From Todiramphus chloris collaris (lineage: Eukaryota; Chordata; Aves; Coraciiformes; Alcedinidae): 64,000 nucleotides of DNA. A program made the position numbers and the translations under genes. Every line of letters starts with the position of its first letter. Position 1 is the stretch's first letter. The stretch is from NCBI GenBank assembly GCA_025345505.1, contig JANVCC010000073.1, positions 10,897,108 to 10,961,107 of the forward strand. The letters run 5' to 3'. The notes beneath the pieces are model-generated. The model was not told the DNA's origin. It saw only the letters and a program-made list of their open reading frames with translations, and did no database searches. Of the stretch, positions 46,213 to 58,000 are shown piece by piece.

Positions 46213-47741
46213 TTAACCCACTTTTACTGGAACTTCCTTTCTTCGCTCCAGTGTTGTCTCCTTTAGTAATTATTTCTGTAGCAGCTTAAACTGACTATTT
46301 CTTGGGCCCTAAAATTAACAGACTGATCACAGGAACTCAGTGACACGCTGTAAGAGAAATGTATTACTTGCACCCCAAAAATTTGCACTTTAAAGTCAAG
46401 GCAAGGCAACAAGTGGATAGAAACAGGAAGGAAAACATGTCTAGAGAAAAAGTAAATTAGCTGTTCTGGAAAACATTAAAGTATCCACAATCCACAATAT
46501 ATCCACAAGCTGAATACTCTTCAGCAAGGTTTCAGATGAAACCATGAGATAAACATTATTCTTTTAGCTTAGTTATGTGAAAGACAATGAAAATACTGAA
46601 ATCCAGAATACAAGATTCAGCACTTATAGTGCAGATATATTGGATGAAATCCCAGCCTCAGTGGAACACATGCAGTTTTACAGCAGGTTTTTGTGAAGAC
46701 AATATTCTTTTTAACCTTCAGCCTCATACGACTCAAGAGGTTGAAACAGGGATTTTCATCTAAAGTCTTGGCTCAAACCTGATTATTTGTACACATTATA
46801 TTACATCAGCCTACTCTAAAGTGACTCTCAACTTCATTCCAAACTACAAGAGAGTTTGACGGTCATGTTGTGGGATATGACCATGAAGAGGGAGGAAGGA
46901 AATCAGAAGCAGAGAAGAGCGCGTGGCTCAAAGCTTCAAATTCTAAATACCTCTGTTATATCAAAAGAGTGGCAACATTTATTCACACAGAAATTTTTCA
47001 CTGCCTTGCATCTCATCTGAACTTTTCCACCTAGGCGAAGTGAATAGATGCAAAGCAGTCAGCAATATTTTAGACACTTAGAGCTCTCACAGCTCTTGCA
47101 GATACAATATACAACATGAAGAGGAACTCAGGCTCCCATGATTTCATCACATCTTAGACCTATAGAACCATATCCTGACAGCCCCACACTAAGTAGTTGG
47201 AAGTATGTGGAGCTCTATATGGAGTAATAAGCATATCTTATATATATAATAAGCATATCTTATATATCCATTATCAACCTTTGCTCTCTAGTGTTTCATG
47301 CTCCTGTGACATTTTAAGAAAATGTTTCTAAAGTGTACATTATACCCTCCCATTTTTCATAACCAGACCAGCTACAGAACTGAGTTTTTAAATGCTCTAA
47401 AATGGCATTCTTGATAACATCTTCAGTAAGTTAATATCCGCATAAAACTTATTCTATAGCGTATTTTGTAATTAGAAAATGTTTTATGTAAATGCTTTTG
47501 TATTTTGAATTGCAAAGTAATTAACTGAAATATCTCTACATTAAATTTAATAAGCTCACTACAGATGAAAAAAAACCTTGGGATTTTGTTCCCTAGTCAT
47601 TCGAAGTGGTTGTCAACCCAGAAAAATTAGTTCCAGTTCTCCTTTGACAACATATTTGTTTTAGTAAGGAGGAACCAAACATCAGAAGAATAGATCAAGT
47701 ATAAAATTAATGCAAGTGAAAGAGAATCAGTGCTGACCTGT
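46213..47741. other. Unique sequence, no gene seen
   Basis: About 1.5 kb between LTR-3 and CR1-l. It holds a 22-bp tandem repeat (47225-47268). No coding signal. Confidence 0.55.
47225..47268. repeat. 22-bp tandem repeat, two copies
   Basis: TAATAAGCATATCTTATATA begins at 47225 and again at 47247, a period of 22 bases. Confidence 0.85.
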
Positions 47742-48940
47742 TCATAGGATCATAGAATCATAGAATCATAGAATGGTTTCGGTTGGAAGTGAGTTTAAAG
47801 AGCATCTAGGTCTAACCCCCCACACATAGGCAGGAACACCTCCCACTAGACCAGGATGCTCAAAGGCCTGCCCAACCTGGACTTGAACACTTCCAGGAAG
47901 TGGGCATCCAAAACTTCTCTGGGCAACCTGTACCAGCACCTCAGCATTCTCTCAGTGAAGCATTTATTCATAATTTCTAATCTAAATCTACCCTTTTCCA
48001 GTTTAAAGCCACTACCCCTCATCCTATCACTACAAACCCTTGTAAATATGTCTCTTCCCAGCTTTCCTGTAGGCCCCCTTCAGGTATAGCAAGGTGGCTA
48101 TAAGGTGTCCCCAGCACCTTCTCTTCTGCGGGCTGAACAGCTCCATCTCTCTCAGCCTGTCCTCACAGGAGAGGTGTTCCAGACCTCTGATCACCTTCAT
48201 GGCTGTCCTCTTGACCCACTCCAACAGGTCTTTGTCCCTCTTGTATTGGGGATTCCAGAGCTGGATTCCAGGTGCAGTTTCACAAGAGCAGAGTAGAGGG
48301 GGAGAATCACCTCCCTTGACCTGCTGGATACACTTGATGCATCCCAGGATGTGGTTGGCTTTCTTGGCTGCACAGGCACATTGTTGGCTGATGTTTGAGC
48401 TTTTCATCCATGAGCATCCCAAGTCTTTCTCCTCAGGACTAGTATCTATCCATACTTCACCCAGCCTGTATTTGTGCTTGGGATTGCCCCGCCCCAGGTG
48501 CAGGACCTTGCACTTGGCCTTGTTGAACATCATGAGACTGGCATGGGCCCACCTCTCCATCCTGTCAAGGTCCCTCTGGATGTCACGTCTTCCCTCCAGC
48601 ATGCCGACTACACCACACAGCTTGGTGTCATCCACAGACTTGCTGAAGGTGCATTTGATGTCACTGTCCATATCACCAACAAAGATGTTAAATAGCACTT
48701 GTCCCAGTACTGATCTCTGAGGAATGTTACTTGTCATTGGTCCCCACAGGGACATCAAGCCATTGACCCCAAATCCTTGAGTGTGACCATCTACCCAATT
48801 CTTTATCCACAGAGTGGTCCATCCATCAAATCCATGTCTCTCCAATTTAGAGTCCAGGAGGTCATGCAGGACAGTTTCAAATTCTTCGCACAAGTCCAGC
48901 TAGATGATGTCAGTTGCTCTTCTTCTATCCACTAACACGG
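47742..48940 (-). mobile_element. CR1 LINE copy (CR1-l), RT to 3' end
   Basis: The minus-strand copy starts near 48940 in RT motif A and runs to the 3' tail at 47742, where the plus strand shows four octamers TCATAGGATCATAGAATCA and so on. Its 3' UTR (CTCAAAGGCCTGCCCAACCT near 47859) differs from CR1-e and CR1-k, so it is another subfamily. ORF2 is unusually open for its length, although the protein has diverged. Confidence 0.92.
48030..48893 (-). pseudogene. CR1-l ORF2 RT palm and C-terminal domain, 287-codon open frame
   Basis: The longest open frame in the window. It starts after RT motif A, which is in the degraded part beyond 48893, and includes KNWVDGHTQGFGVNG, GQVLFNIFVGDMDSDIKCTF and the palm box KSVDDTKL. 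The two catalytic aspartates remain, but the preceding FA is SV. Then come FNKAKCKVLHLGRGNPKHKY, EEKDLG and AAKKANHILGCIK. Between these and DKDLLEWVKRTAMKVIRGLE the [12 protein letters not shown] block is garbled (SPPLLCSCETAPGIQLW), showing a pair of compensating frameshifts. It ends at a TAG or TGA near 48030, short of the normal C-terminus. The open frame is likely a survivor by chance, not a selected gene. Confidence 0.85.
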
Positions 48941-51900
48941 GAGCTTTTCTGTTCAGCAGAAAATACTAGAAAAACTTACTTTTATCGGTCATTTATTATT
49001 TACTTATCTACCTTCTTTTTACATGTACATGCTAGATGGGGTTTCATCACAGCTGCAATGTTTTGAGTGAAAACTGTAATATTCAATTAAACATAAGTTT
49101 AATAAGCTTTCATCATGGAAATGATTTTTCAAGAAACTGAAATTCCTTTACTTGGTTTACTTTAGAGATGTCACATTGAACTGAAGATAATCCAATTATC
49201 ATTAAATCTTCTGTGGGTAACAAAATAAATACTATCTATCTACTCACTCTGCAGTAGTAAGCTTTATATAAATTAGGCAATAGATATTATAATCAGATAT
49301 TATAATCCACTAAAGATACTACTGTTCACATGAAAAGTCTACTATTCTGACGTTTTCCTAAATAAAAAGAAATTAAAATGCTGTGTTCTATTTTTCTATC
49401 AGTAGTATCAGACCTGTTTTAAGATAGAGCCCAGAGCCTTTATCTGATGCTGCATTTAGAGGTGGGTTGGAATTTTTGCCTAAGGTAACTCAAGACTTCA
49501 AAATTATATGAAAGTAAACATTTCAAAGGGTTTTGGGGTTTCTTTAAATAATAGATTTTTTTCACATCCTCACAGAAAATGCTCTTGTATAGCTTCATGG
49601 CCTTTCACTCCAGTAAATAAATAATGGTCAAAACAGCCTACATGTAGTTCTAGCCCCTGGCCTAAACCACATTTTATCAATGTAAACCTGTTTCCCCTGT
49701 ATTCTAGCCTAGAATTCACAAAACATCTGCTGACCAGTATATAAAGATACCGGCACTTCTGTTTCTACATATGAGACTACTACAGTTGCCAAACCTTTGC
49801 CACAAGCAGAAAGAAAACCTCTTTACCTTATTACTTCCTCAAGGTTCTTGCCATAGGATCAAGAATCTATACTAGAAATCCCTCTCTATGTTTCCTTTAG
49901 ATACAGATATAAGAGTAAATACTTAGAAAGAAATCTCACAGAGATTCTTAAACACATGATCGGCACTAATCCAAAATCTAACTTCATAAAAAATCCTACA
50001 CCTACTTTACTGTATGTCTGCTGTTGTCAGTATTTACCTGGAGATAGGGCTTCCGAGGAAGGAAAGCAAAAATGTTCTAATAACTAGCTGAGGCATCAGT
50101 TTCAGAAGCTGACTTTTAAATCTTGATGGGCAGAGAAAGGCATTGAGCCATGTAAGTGCCTTGTTAACATTTTACCTGAGCCTACAGCAGAACACCAGTT
50201 ATTATCCATAGCCTCATGTGACATTTTTGGCAGTCATCTGTTATGTAAGATGGAAACCAACACAATAACTTTAGATGTTATTAACAAAATGTATGTTTAA
50301 AACTCAGTAATGTTTTCCTTGGAAGGAAAAGAATAACAATGTCATACTTTTATTTTCATCAACATGCTACATGCCAATTACTAGCCCTATAAAGATTTGC
50401 TTTGTTGTGTGGGTTTTGCTGCGTTAAATTAAAAGGGTCATAGTTTCAATTTACAAATTCATAACATACAACTAATTTGAGATTTATAATGGATTTATAA
50501 TGTAAGAAATTAAAAGTTGGAAGTTAACACTGGCATGTCAAGATGTCTCTAGGAAATAGGTCTTCTTAGATCTGCTTCTGTTGAATCTCCTGTATTGACT
50601 TACAAATCTCATTTGCATTTCACTGGAGAGGTTTCTGAGACATTTCCTAGTAAGTGAAGTGACTATAGGGAAGTTCCTTTATGTTGTTCTCCCTGATGCA
50701 ATTCTAAAAGGAGCTGAAATTATTTCAAGCTCTTCTGATTAGCATGTGTATTGTGTTTCAGAATCTACCAGATCATATTATCACTGAATAAAATATGTGT
50801 TTCACTTCCCTATTCTCATAGAATTGTTGGTATGAAGAAACAAAAATAAGAAACAAGACCAACTTACTTATATACTTCCTAGGCAACCTAATAAGTAGAA
50901 TTGAAAGAAGAGGTAAAAAAACTAATTCAAAGATAATTTTGGGGGTGGTGCTTTTTTTTTTTTTTTTTAGGAATTTATGATTCTTCACATATAATCAGGT
51001 AAAATTTGAATATTCATGTTTTCAATGAGTTTATGGTGATTCTGTGATTTACTTGTCTTTTTGTCACCTTTTAACAATACACAAAAAATGTTCAATGAAT
51101 TACTATTGCACAGTATTACTAGACTACTTATGTGGGTTTTTAAATCTCATGTTTCACACTAGACATCTGACCATATGATACATGTCCAAGAAAACAAAAA
51201 ACATTTTGTAACTCACCTTTTCAGTACATTCAAAATCTGAAAGAACTCTTTCAGAGACTTTTACTGCATTTTGCTTTCTGCACATCTCCATTAGAGAACT
51301 GGGTTACATTTGGGGTCTCATCAACATACTAATAAATCTAATATTAAGCACTACTAGCCCTGTTCAAACAAACATCCTAAACCACAGTCATCCTCTTTTA
51401 CCATACTGCAATAAAAGTTTTGCCTAGAATTAATTTCACACTAGTATAAATGGAAGCAATATTTGAGTGAATATGGTCCAGAAGCTTCAAAGTATGCTTA
51501 TTTCAATGACGGTATTGTTTGGTATATTGGTATCACAGCATTTTGATGCAGCACAGTTCTAGTCAGCACTTGAAGCCCACTAATACTAGACATAATTATT
51601 CTATTACAATAGCATTAGCTTCATATACTTCTTACTTTAGCCACTTGTACTGCTTTCATAGATCACCCTGAGGCTTGCCTGCATATAAGGTCTCTTTAAA
51701 GAGAAAAATATTTCTATGGATTAGGTTATATTAGCTCCCACATGACCACTCTTTAATAGTTATGCTGAACCTGTCCAGTGCTATAATACAGTACAGGCAA
51801 GTGATCCATGGAAAAATACAGGCAGTGCATATGCACAAGAGATACCAAAATACATATTCAGTTATCCCACATGCTTATTTAACTATCAAAACTTAATTTG

Positions 51901-53241
51901 CAGCAGATATTACAAAAGGTTTGCAGAGAAAAACACAATCATTAGTCACTGATTAAGCCTTTCCAGACCTGCTAGATTCACATTCAGTGCCCAAGGCAGA
52001 CAGACTATGCTCAAAGTTTTCAGCCTTCTCTTTTCTGCCTTTACTGTCTCATCTCCAAACTACTTTGCCTAAGGCTACCATCATTCTCTTTGCTGATTCT
52101 TCATCCTAGATTGGGGAGTAGGGGCAGTGGGGAGAAATAAGCTTCAGTATTCATTTCTTTATATATATTTTTATACATTGCTTATGAGCAATTTCATACA
52201 GGGCAGTGTGAAGCCTGATCAAGTTCATATTTGCCTGGGTCTTACAGAGGGTCTAGAGACCCTAGGGCTTCACCTCTTACTTTGCTACTCCTCCATGGGT
52301 GTGCTCATACTCCCAACAGGACACACTTGGCATGCTGAGAAGGAGGAAATTCAAAGGAAAAGAGAAGGCACTCTGATAAGAGGGTCTTAGATGTGTCAGG
52401 AGCAACAAGGGATCAGAAGATCAGTGAGGACTTGGGCCTGTGAGGTCTGAAGTTAGTCAGGAGCACACCACCCTCTCAATTTCCCAGGCAGAGCCTCTCT
52501 GACTACACAACAGACACAGAAAACACTCAGGAAAGTACAATTCTCTTTCCCTAGTGCCTTAGCTTCCACAGCTTTGCTGATTCCTGAAGTAGACCACTCC
52601 TCAGATTTGCCATTTTAACGTAAACCACATCTTCTTTGTAGCAGAACTTTTGATATTACTTGGCTATCTTTACTTTAAAAACAAGCAGTAAAATAGGAAT
52701 GCAGTTCCTCCTCCACCTTGCCAAAGGATCATACAGGTAAAACTAACTGATTCCTATGACAAGAACAGAATTTCCAGTGAGACTTATGGACAACAAGGAA
52801 GGTATATATGGCACAGGCCAGATTTTTGTCACCTTCTCTTTTATTTATTATCCTAAAGCAGCACATTCATTTACTTAGCCAGCATTGGACAGATAAGAGA
52901 ATTTGTCCCTCCTGCCAGTCCAAAGGGCTGCTAGAGAAAACAGGCATCTCTGGACCACCAGACAGCCCTGTTCATATCCACCACATCAGGTGGAGGAGCT
53001 GTTTTGCTACCTTTGTCACCCTGACCATTATTTTGCAGGAGACTGTACTTTGAAGAGATTCAGAACTGAAAGAAGCCCCAGAAGGGTTAGAAGGCATATT
53101 TCTCATCTGCAACTTTTCTTACAAAGTTGGAGAAAAGTTGCGTTTTGATGTTGTAGAGGTTCTCTCCATGTATAATGAGCAATCCAGTATGCCAATCAGT
53201 ATGTATGCTGAAAAGCTACTAGCAGAGGGATTTTCTCAGGT
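48941..53241. other. Unique sequence, no gene seen
   Basis: About 4.3 kb. It contains a T17 run (50952-50968) and, near its right end (53005-53046), a zinc-knuckle-like reading discussed in the findings. No exon or repeat family is recognised. Confidence 0.5.
50952..50968. repeat. T17 homopolymer
   Basis: A run of 17 T bases followed by AGG. It looks like a polypyrimidine tract, but no open exon follows. Confidence 0.85.
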
Positions 53242-53543
53242 TGTCACAATATTCGGTGAGAATCCTGCCGTTCTCATGCATGTTATGAAAAACAGGATGT
53301 TTTTTGTAAGCTAGACTAACACGTGGTGTTTTGCTAAGTTCTGTTTATGGTACATTGGAAAAATATTTTGAAATGGGTGCTGTAGGACTTTATCCAATCA
53401 CCCTAGGAGACGGGTAATCATTGACCAATCGCCTTATGAGGCTAGGGTATATAAAACTGGGTTATAAATTAATAAAATTGCTTCTTTTGCTTTCTCTTGC
53501 TGAATTTGTGTGTTGCTGCATCTCTCCACTCCTGGTATTAACA
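53242..53543 (+). mobile_element. LTR of a different retroviral type (LTR-5), probably class II-like
   Basis: A roughly 300-bp segment begins TGTCACAATATTCGG and ends CCTGGTATTAACA. It has U3 signals in order: two CCAAT boxes (53394-53398 and 53425-53429), TATATAAAA (53448-53456), AATAAA (53471-53476), then GTGTGTTGCTGCATCTCTCC as U5. The short length and this U5 text resemble bird class II (ERVK/alpharetrovirus-like) LTRs. I find no matching target duplication: TCAGGT lies before, and GCGACA after. The right edge could extend to the CTTACA at 53575-53580. No internal retroviral gene is recognised beside it. Confidence 0.65.
53394..53476 (+). promoter_or_regulatory. LTR-5 promoter and poly(A) signals
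   Basis: CCAAT at 53394-53398 and 53425-53429, TATATAAAA at 53448-53456 and AATAAA at 53471-53476 stand in the order and spacing expected of a short retroviral U3-R. Activity is inferred, not shown. Confidence 0.55.
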
Positions 53544-53580
53544 GCGACAAGCCAGCCCCAGGAGTACTCTCTATCTTACA

Positions 53581-54595
53581 GGCAGGAGACTGTAGCAACT
53601 CAAGAAAAGAGGGATTTTTCAACAGGCTTTTTGCAAATGTGTTTGATCTGTGTTGAAGAATACCAAAGGACAACTCTAAATGTACATACCAATCAGGATT
53701 TACCCACATATGGCTGAAAAAAGAAAGCAAAACAGAGAAACTGCTTGCAATTTAGTGTTCAATTATTTTGTTACTCAGTATTGGTCTCCTTGCTGTATAA
53801 ATGAGGATCTCCTTCTCTTTAAGAAGTCAGTTAGCTCTTGGAAGGAAAAAAGGTTATTAGAGTCACTTTTTTAAAAAATTATCTACAATTCAGATCTTGA
53901 ATTCATAATCAGCCTAAGTTCTCTTTTGTATCTGCACCTTATTTCACCCCTCACAAACATTGTGAGGGATGAAACAATCACTTGGGACAGCTTTTCAGAA
54001 AAAGCTCATTTATTTGTTTGTTTTTCATTTTATCAGGCCTTGTGAATCATAAACTAATCCTAAATGAAATTACTGTAGAGATTTAGCTAGCTCAGCGTTT
54101 TAGCTTTATCACTTCTAGAGAAGAGTTTGATCTACAGAGAAAGCACAGAGAAGAAAGGAGGCAGGGAAGCCTAGGGAAGTAAAATTTGGCTAATTGAGTT
54201 ACGGTGTTTTCAGAGCCAAGCTAATGTTCCCAGTCGATATCAATGTAATCCTGACATAAGAAGCCTGCTGATCTAATAGAAGAGATACAGCCTCATTTTC
54301 AAAGGCTGATAAACTCCCCAGTTGTTTCCCTGTTCTGTTAGAAACCAGGAGTGTTCAGTAACTTTGAAGACTGCCTCACAGAACTATCTGAAGTAAGCTG
54401 GGGAAAAAAATACACATCAAAAGTCCCCTAAGAAAGCTCATAAAGTTAATTGGCATAATACACTCAAATGGGAAGGGCCTAGGAAAAAATACCTGGAACC
54501 CAGGAAGAGAAAGAACATGAAGTGAAGGGATTGGGAGAAGGGAATGGTAAATGTAGTTCTTGCTGAATTTGTACATTACAGAAGGATAATACTTT
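53581..54595. other. Unique spacer between LTR-5 and LTR-4
   Basis: About 1 kb of AT-rich sequence. I looked for gag, pol or env traces that would link the two LTRs and saw none. Open frames near the edges (53421-53717, 54479-54799) run through LTR sequence and are not genes. Confidence 0.5.
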
Positions 54596-54600
54596 TCCTC

Positions 54601-55057
54601 TGTCCAGTGTTTGGCTAGGATTAGGGCTAGTGTTCACCTGGAGCTGGGAGGTGGCCACAGCCAGGATGGACAGCCAAACCAGCCACTGGGATATTTGACA
54701 CCATAGTGACATCACACCCTCTATATTTGGGAGGGGGTGGCACTGGGAAAAGTGTGGGCTTTGCCTGTCCAAGCTGCGCAGGTCTCTGGCATGGGCCATG
54801 CAGTCGGGGCAGCTCTAAATGGACAGTTTATTCTACATTACTGGCTTTATATATTGATTCATTACTGGTTTTGTTATTACTGTAGTTACTTCTCCTTTTG
54901 TGTTGTTCTATTAAATTCTCTGTATCTCCTTAACCCATGAAGTTTATCTGCCTTCTCCATTCTTCTGAAATCACCGGAGGGGGGGTCTCTGTGTGTAAGA
55001 CAGCATGAGACAGCAACCACATGGTGCTCAGCTCCCAGCTGGGTCTGAACCATAACA
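54601..55057 (+). mobile_element. Solo LTR, ERVL-like, separate family (LTR-4)
   Basis: A 457-bp LTR beginning TGTCCAGTGTTTGG and ending GGGTCTGAACCATAACA. It is flanked by TCCTC (54596-54600) and CCCTC (55058-55062), a 5-bp target duplication with one transition. U3 has ACACCATAGTGACATCAC and a TATA-like box. R includes ATTAAATTCTCTGTATCTCC, with a poly(A)-type signal ATTAAA. U5 has the G-run CACCGGAGGGGGGGTC. The core promoter layout matches LTR-1 although the rest differs. No internal region remains. Confidence 0.82.
54707..54727 (+). promoter_or_regulatory. LTR-4 U3 core: TGACATCA and TATA-like box
   Basis: TGACATCA at 54707-54714, then 7 bases, then TATATT at 54722-54727. The same order and spacing occur in LTR-1 and LTR-2. 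Confidence 0.55.
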
Positions 55058-55062
55058 CCCTC

Positions 55063-58000
55063 ATAATAAACATGTACCAGCTGTAGATTACTTTGATATT
55101 TATGAAGTTGGCATGCATTATGCTGAAACTCTCTTGAAACCTATAGATGGAGTTGTGAGCTCAAGAGAAATTATGCCAGAACCTCTTATCCTTTGTGTGC
55201 AGTATGCTTTTCTCTGTCCACCTAAACCTTTTAAACTTCTACCAAGCCATATACAGATACTTTTTTTCCCAGCTGTGTTGCTCAGTTTTGGGAACGCAGA
55301 AATGGACTCAAACTTTCAGAACTCAGACTGTCTGTTGTGGAATAAATCAGAGATTTCAAAGGACTCACAAAATTCCAAATCATTTTTCAGACACCTTGAA
55401 ACATTTTTAAAAAATAAATCAGCAGATCTGAGCTAATAAACCATTTGTTATATTAAGCAGACAAAATTAAAAAATCAAGCATCTAATACAAAATGTATAA
55501 ACACATCAATAAGACTGAATATGAATTCCAGTCTTTTCGCTACTTTAATTTCAGTGAAAAAGAACAAGGTGATATATGGAAATTAAGAACTTTCAAGAAG
55601 AGTATGAATGACCAAGTGCCTTACTGAAATGCTAATGTTCTGTCATTTTACTACTGACGAAAACTATTTTGAAGGTGTCTCGGCTGGGTTATTTCTGTAA
55701 AAACAGAGCAACCAGAGCATAGAGCTATCACATTTTAGCCACATCTTTGCTGTACACATTTGGGAGAACACATCAACAATGCCAGCTGCTACCTGATCCA
55801 AGTGACAAGCTAGTAAAAGCTTTTGAACCTTACAGGGTGGAGAACTGAAGTGAATAGACCACAACAAAACCAGGAAAAAGAAACTACATTTACACTAAAA
55901 AGGAAAAAGAAAGACCACTAGAAATCATCTTACTCTCCTCTGCAAGAGCACTGAAAGAAATTAACATCATCCCCACATGACACAGACTAGAACTAAACCA
56001 AACATTACATGGAAGGAAATAAGCAAATGTGTTAGTGGTAAATGGGTAAGTGGCCAATTTTTTGATAAAATAATTTCTGAAAAAAAGATTGAACCTTGGT
56101 TGGATTTTGCTGTTAGATATCATCTTACTAGGAAGTAGCAAATCACCAAAATAAAGGCTTGAGACTAACTCGGGGACTATATCCACTCTTAGCAGGTGAA
56201 CAACATACAATCCTCATGGTTAGTTTCTCTCCTCTTGATTTCACTAAATTACTCCAGCTTCAGCAACAAGCTGCTGCTAAAGCAGCACATTTAAAAGAGT
56301 CAAATTAACAAAGAAATAATTTGAACATTAGATTGGAAAATGTTTCTTTAAAAAGGTATTTCTATCATTAGTAATATTCACAAAGGCACTAGTAAAAGGC
56401 ATACATGGAAACAGTTCAGAATAGCTAAATTCAATACAGTTATGAGAAAAAGAAATGGAGTGCTTGGCCCAAGGCAGTTTTTCTAATAATTGAAAATGTA
56501 TATGAAACTATGAGTGTCTGCATACTTTCAAGAAATAGGGCTCCATTGTACTATGAATAAAGATAAGGAGGTACAACTGAAAACCTGTTTTCACAATAAT
56601 CCACAGATCAGGAAGTGCAAGCAGCAGGATAAAACTAGTAGTAAATACTTTTCAAATTCTCCTTTCAGCTTAAATCATCTCACAGTTTGTAGCCCAGAAC
56701 CTTCAAGTGGACAATCTGCTATATTTTCAGTTTTCAAGTATACGTTACAGAATAGTTGCTGTTAACATACTGCTTATGCAACATATAAAGCAACAAACCA
56801 AACATATCAGAGGTTACTAATAAGCAACACATTCATAAGAAAGTCACAGTATCATAGCCTGTGAAAAAGGCAAAGCAAGAAATACTGAGAAACCATTAGG
56901 CATTTAGGATACCTTTCAAAATTAATTAATATATCCAATATGATAATTTCCTATAAAATCTTCCAAAACAAAACATGCAGGAATAGCTCAGTAAAGATTC
57001 ATGTAGAATCCTCTATAAAAAGGCAAACTAAGGAAGCAGATAACTAAAGCTCCTACTAACTCTCCAGTTTTCTTGGCATCTCAGGCTTCTATTTTATATA
57101 TCTATCTACTCCCTGGAGCACTGGATTTATTTTCCTGTTTATTTTATGTGGATCAGTATAAACCAGCAATTATAAGCTCATAACTGAGTTTCTAAGGCAG
57201 ATTAGACTTCTTCAGAAGCATATGACATTCTATTCTATTCTCAGGAGTCACACTTATATGCAATTTGTTGGGCCTAGGGAATATGGGAATATATTTTTGC
57301 ATGTGTGGTATCATGAATAGATGCCTTATTTCAGAATATCAGTTCTGAATCTTGTTTGCTATCAGGAAAAGTAGGGCTCTCTGTCTGCAGTAGACCATCA
57401 CTACAGAAGTGAAGTCTCAGAAAATTCTAACAAGAGAAAAAAGTTCCTGAGTTCTTACTTGTTAGAAGTTCAACTGAAGGGAGCTGAAAGTGAACAGAAA
57501 AAAAAATCAAGAATAAGAATTACCTAAGTTTTAAGGGACCAGATGAATAAAAAAATTATAGGGCTGTTTTCAGTAAGTTTGTTTCAAAGTGATTTCAGTA
57601 TCGATAAGAAAGTTATTACCATTGTTTTGTCACAGACAATGACAAGCGTGGAAGTTCCCTGCCAAGGGAATTATGTCCAAAAAGTCCACATTTTTGTTAA
57701 ATTTGTAAGTCAATTATTAAACTTAGCTGTTATCACTCCAACATTATTTGAATATTATCTGATATATATTTAAATAATGTAAGCTGCCTGCAAAGGGAAA
57801 AGACAAAGTCTAATTTTTTTGAAAGATTAGGCATACAAGAATACCTTCGGTGACACCAGGTGACACTTGCAGTCACCAGTGAATATTAACTTACCACAGG
57901 CATAATCCCCTTGTGTTTATAATCATATTTTCCAGGACAAAAAGCCAATTATATATAAATAATGCATTATATTTTCAATGAAGCAGATAGCATCTGTTTC

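Noticed and set aside
48094..48720. 208-codon plus-strand open frame
   Set aside because: It is the antisense shadow of the CR1-l ORF2 frame. The text is rich in Ser, Leu and His, as expected from reversed RT codons.
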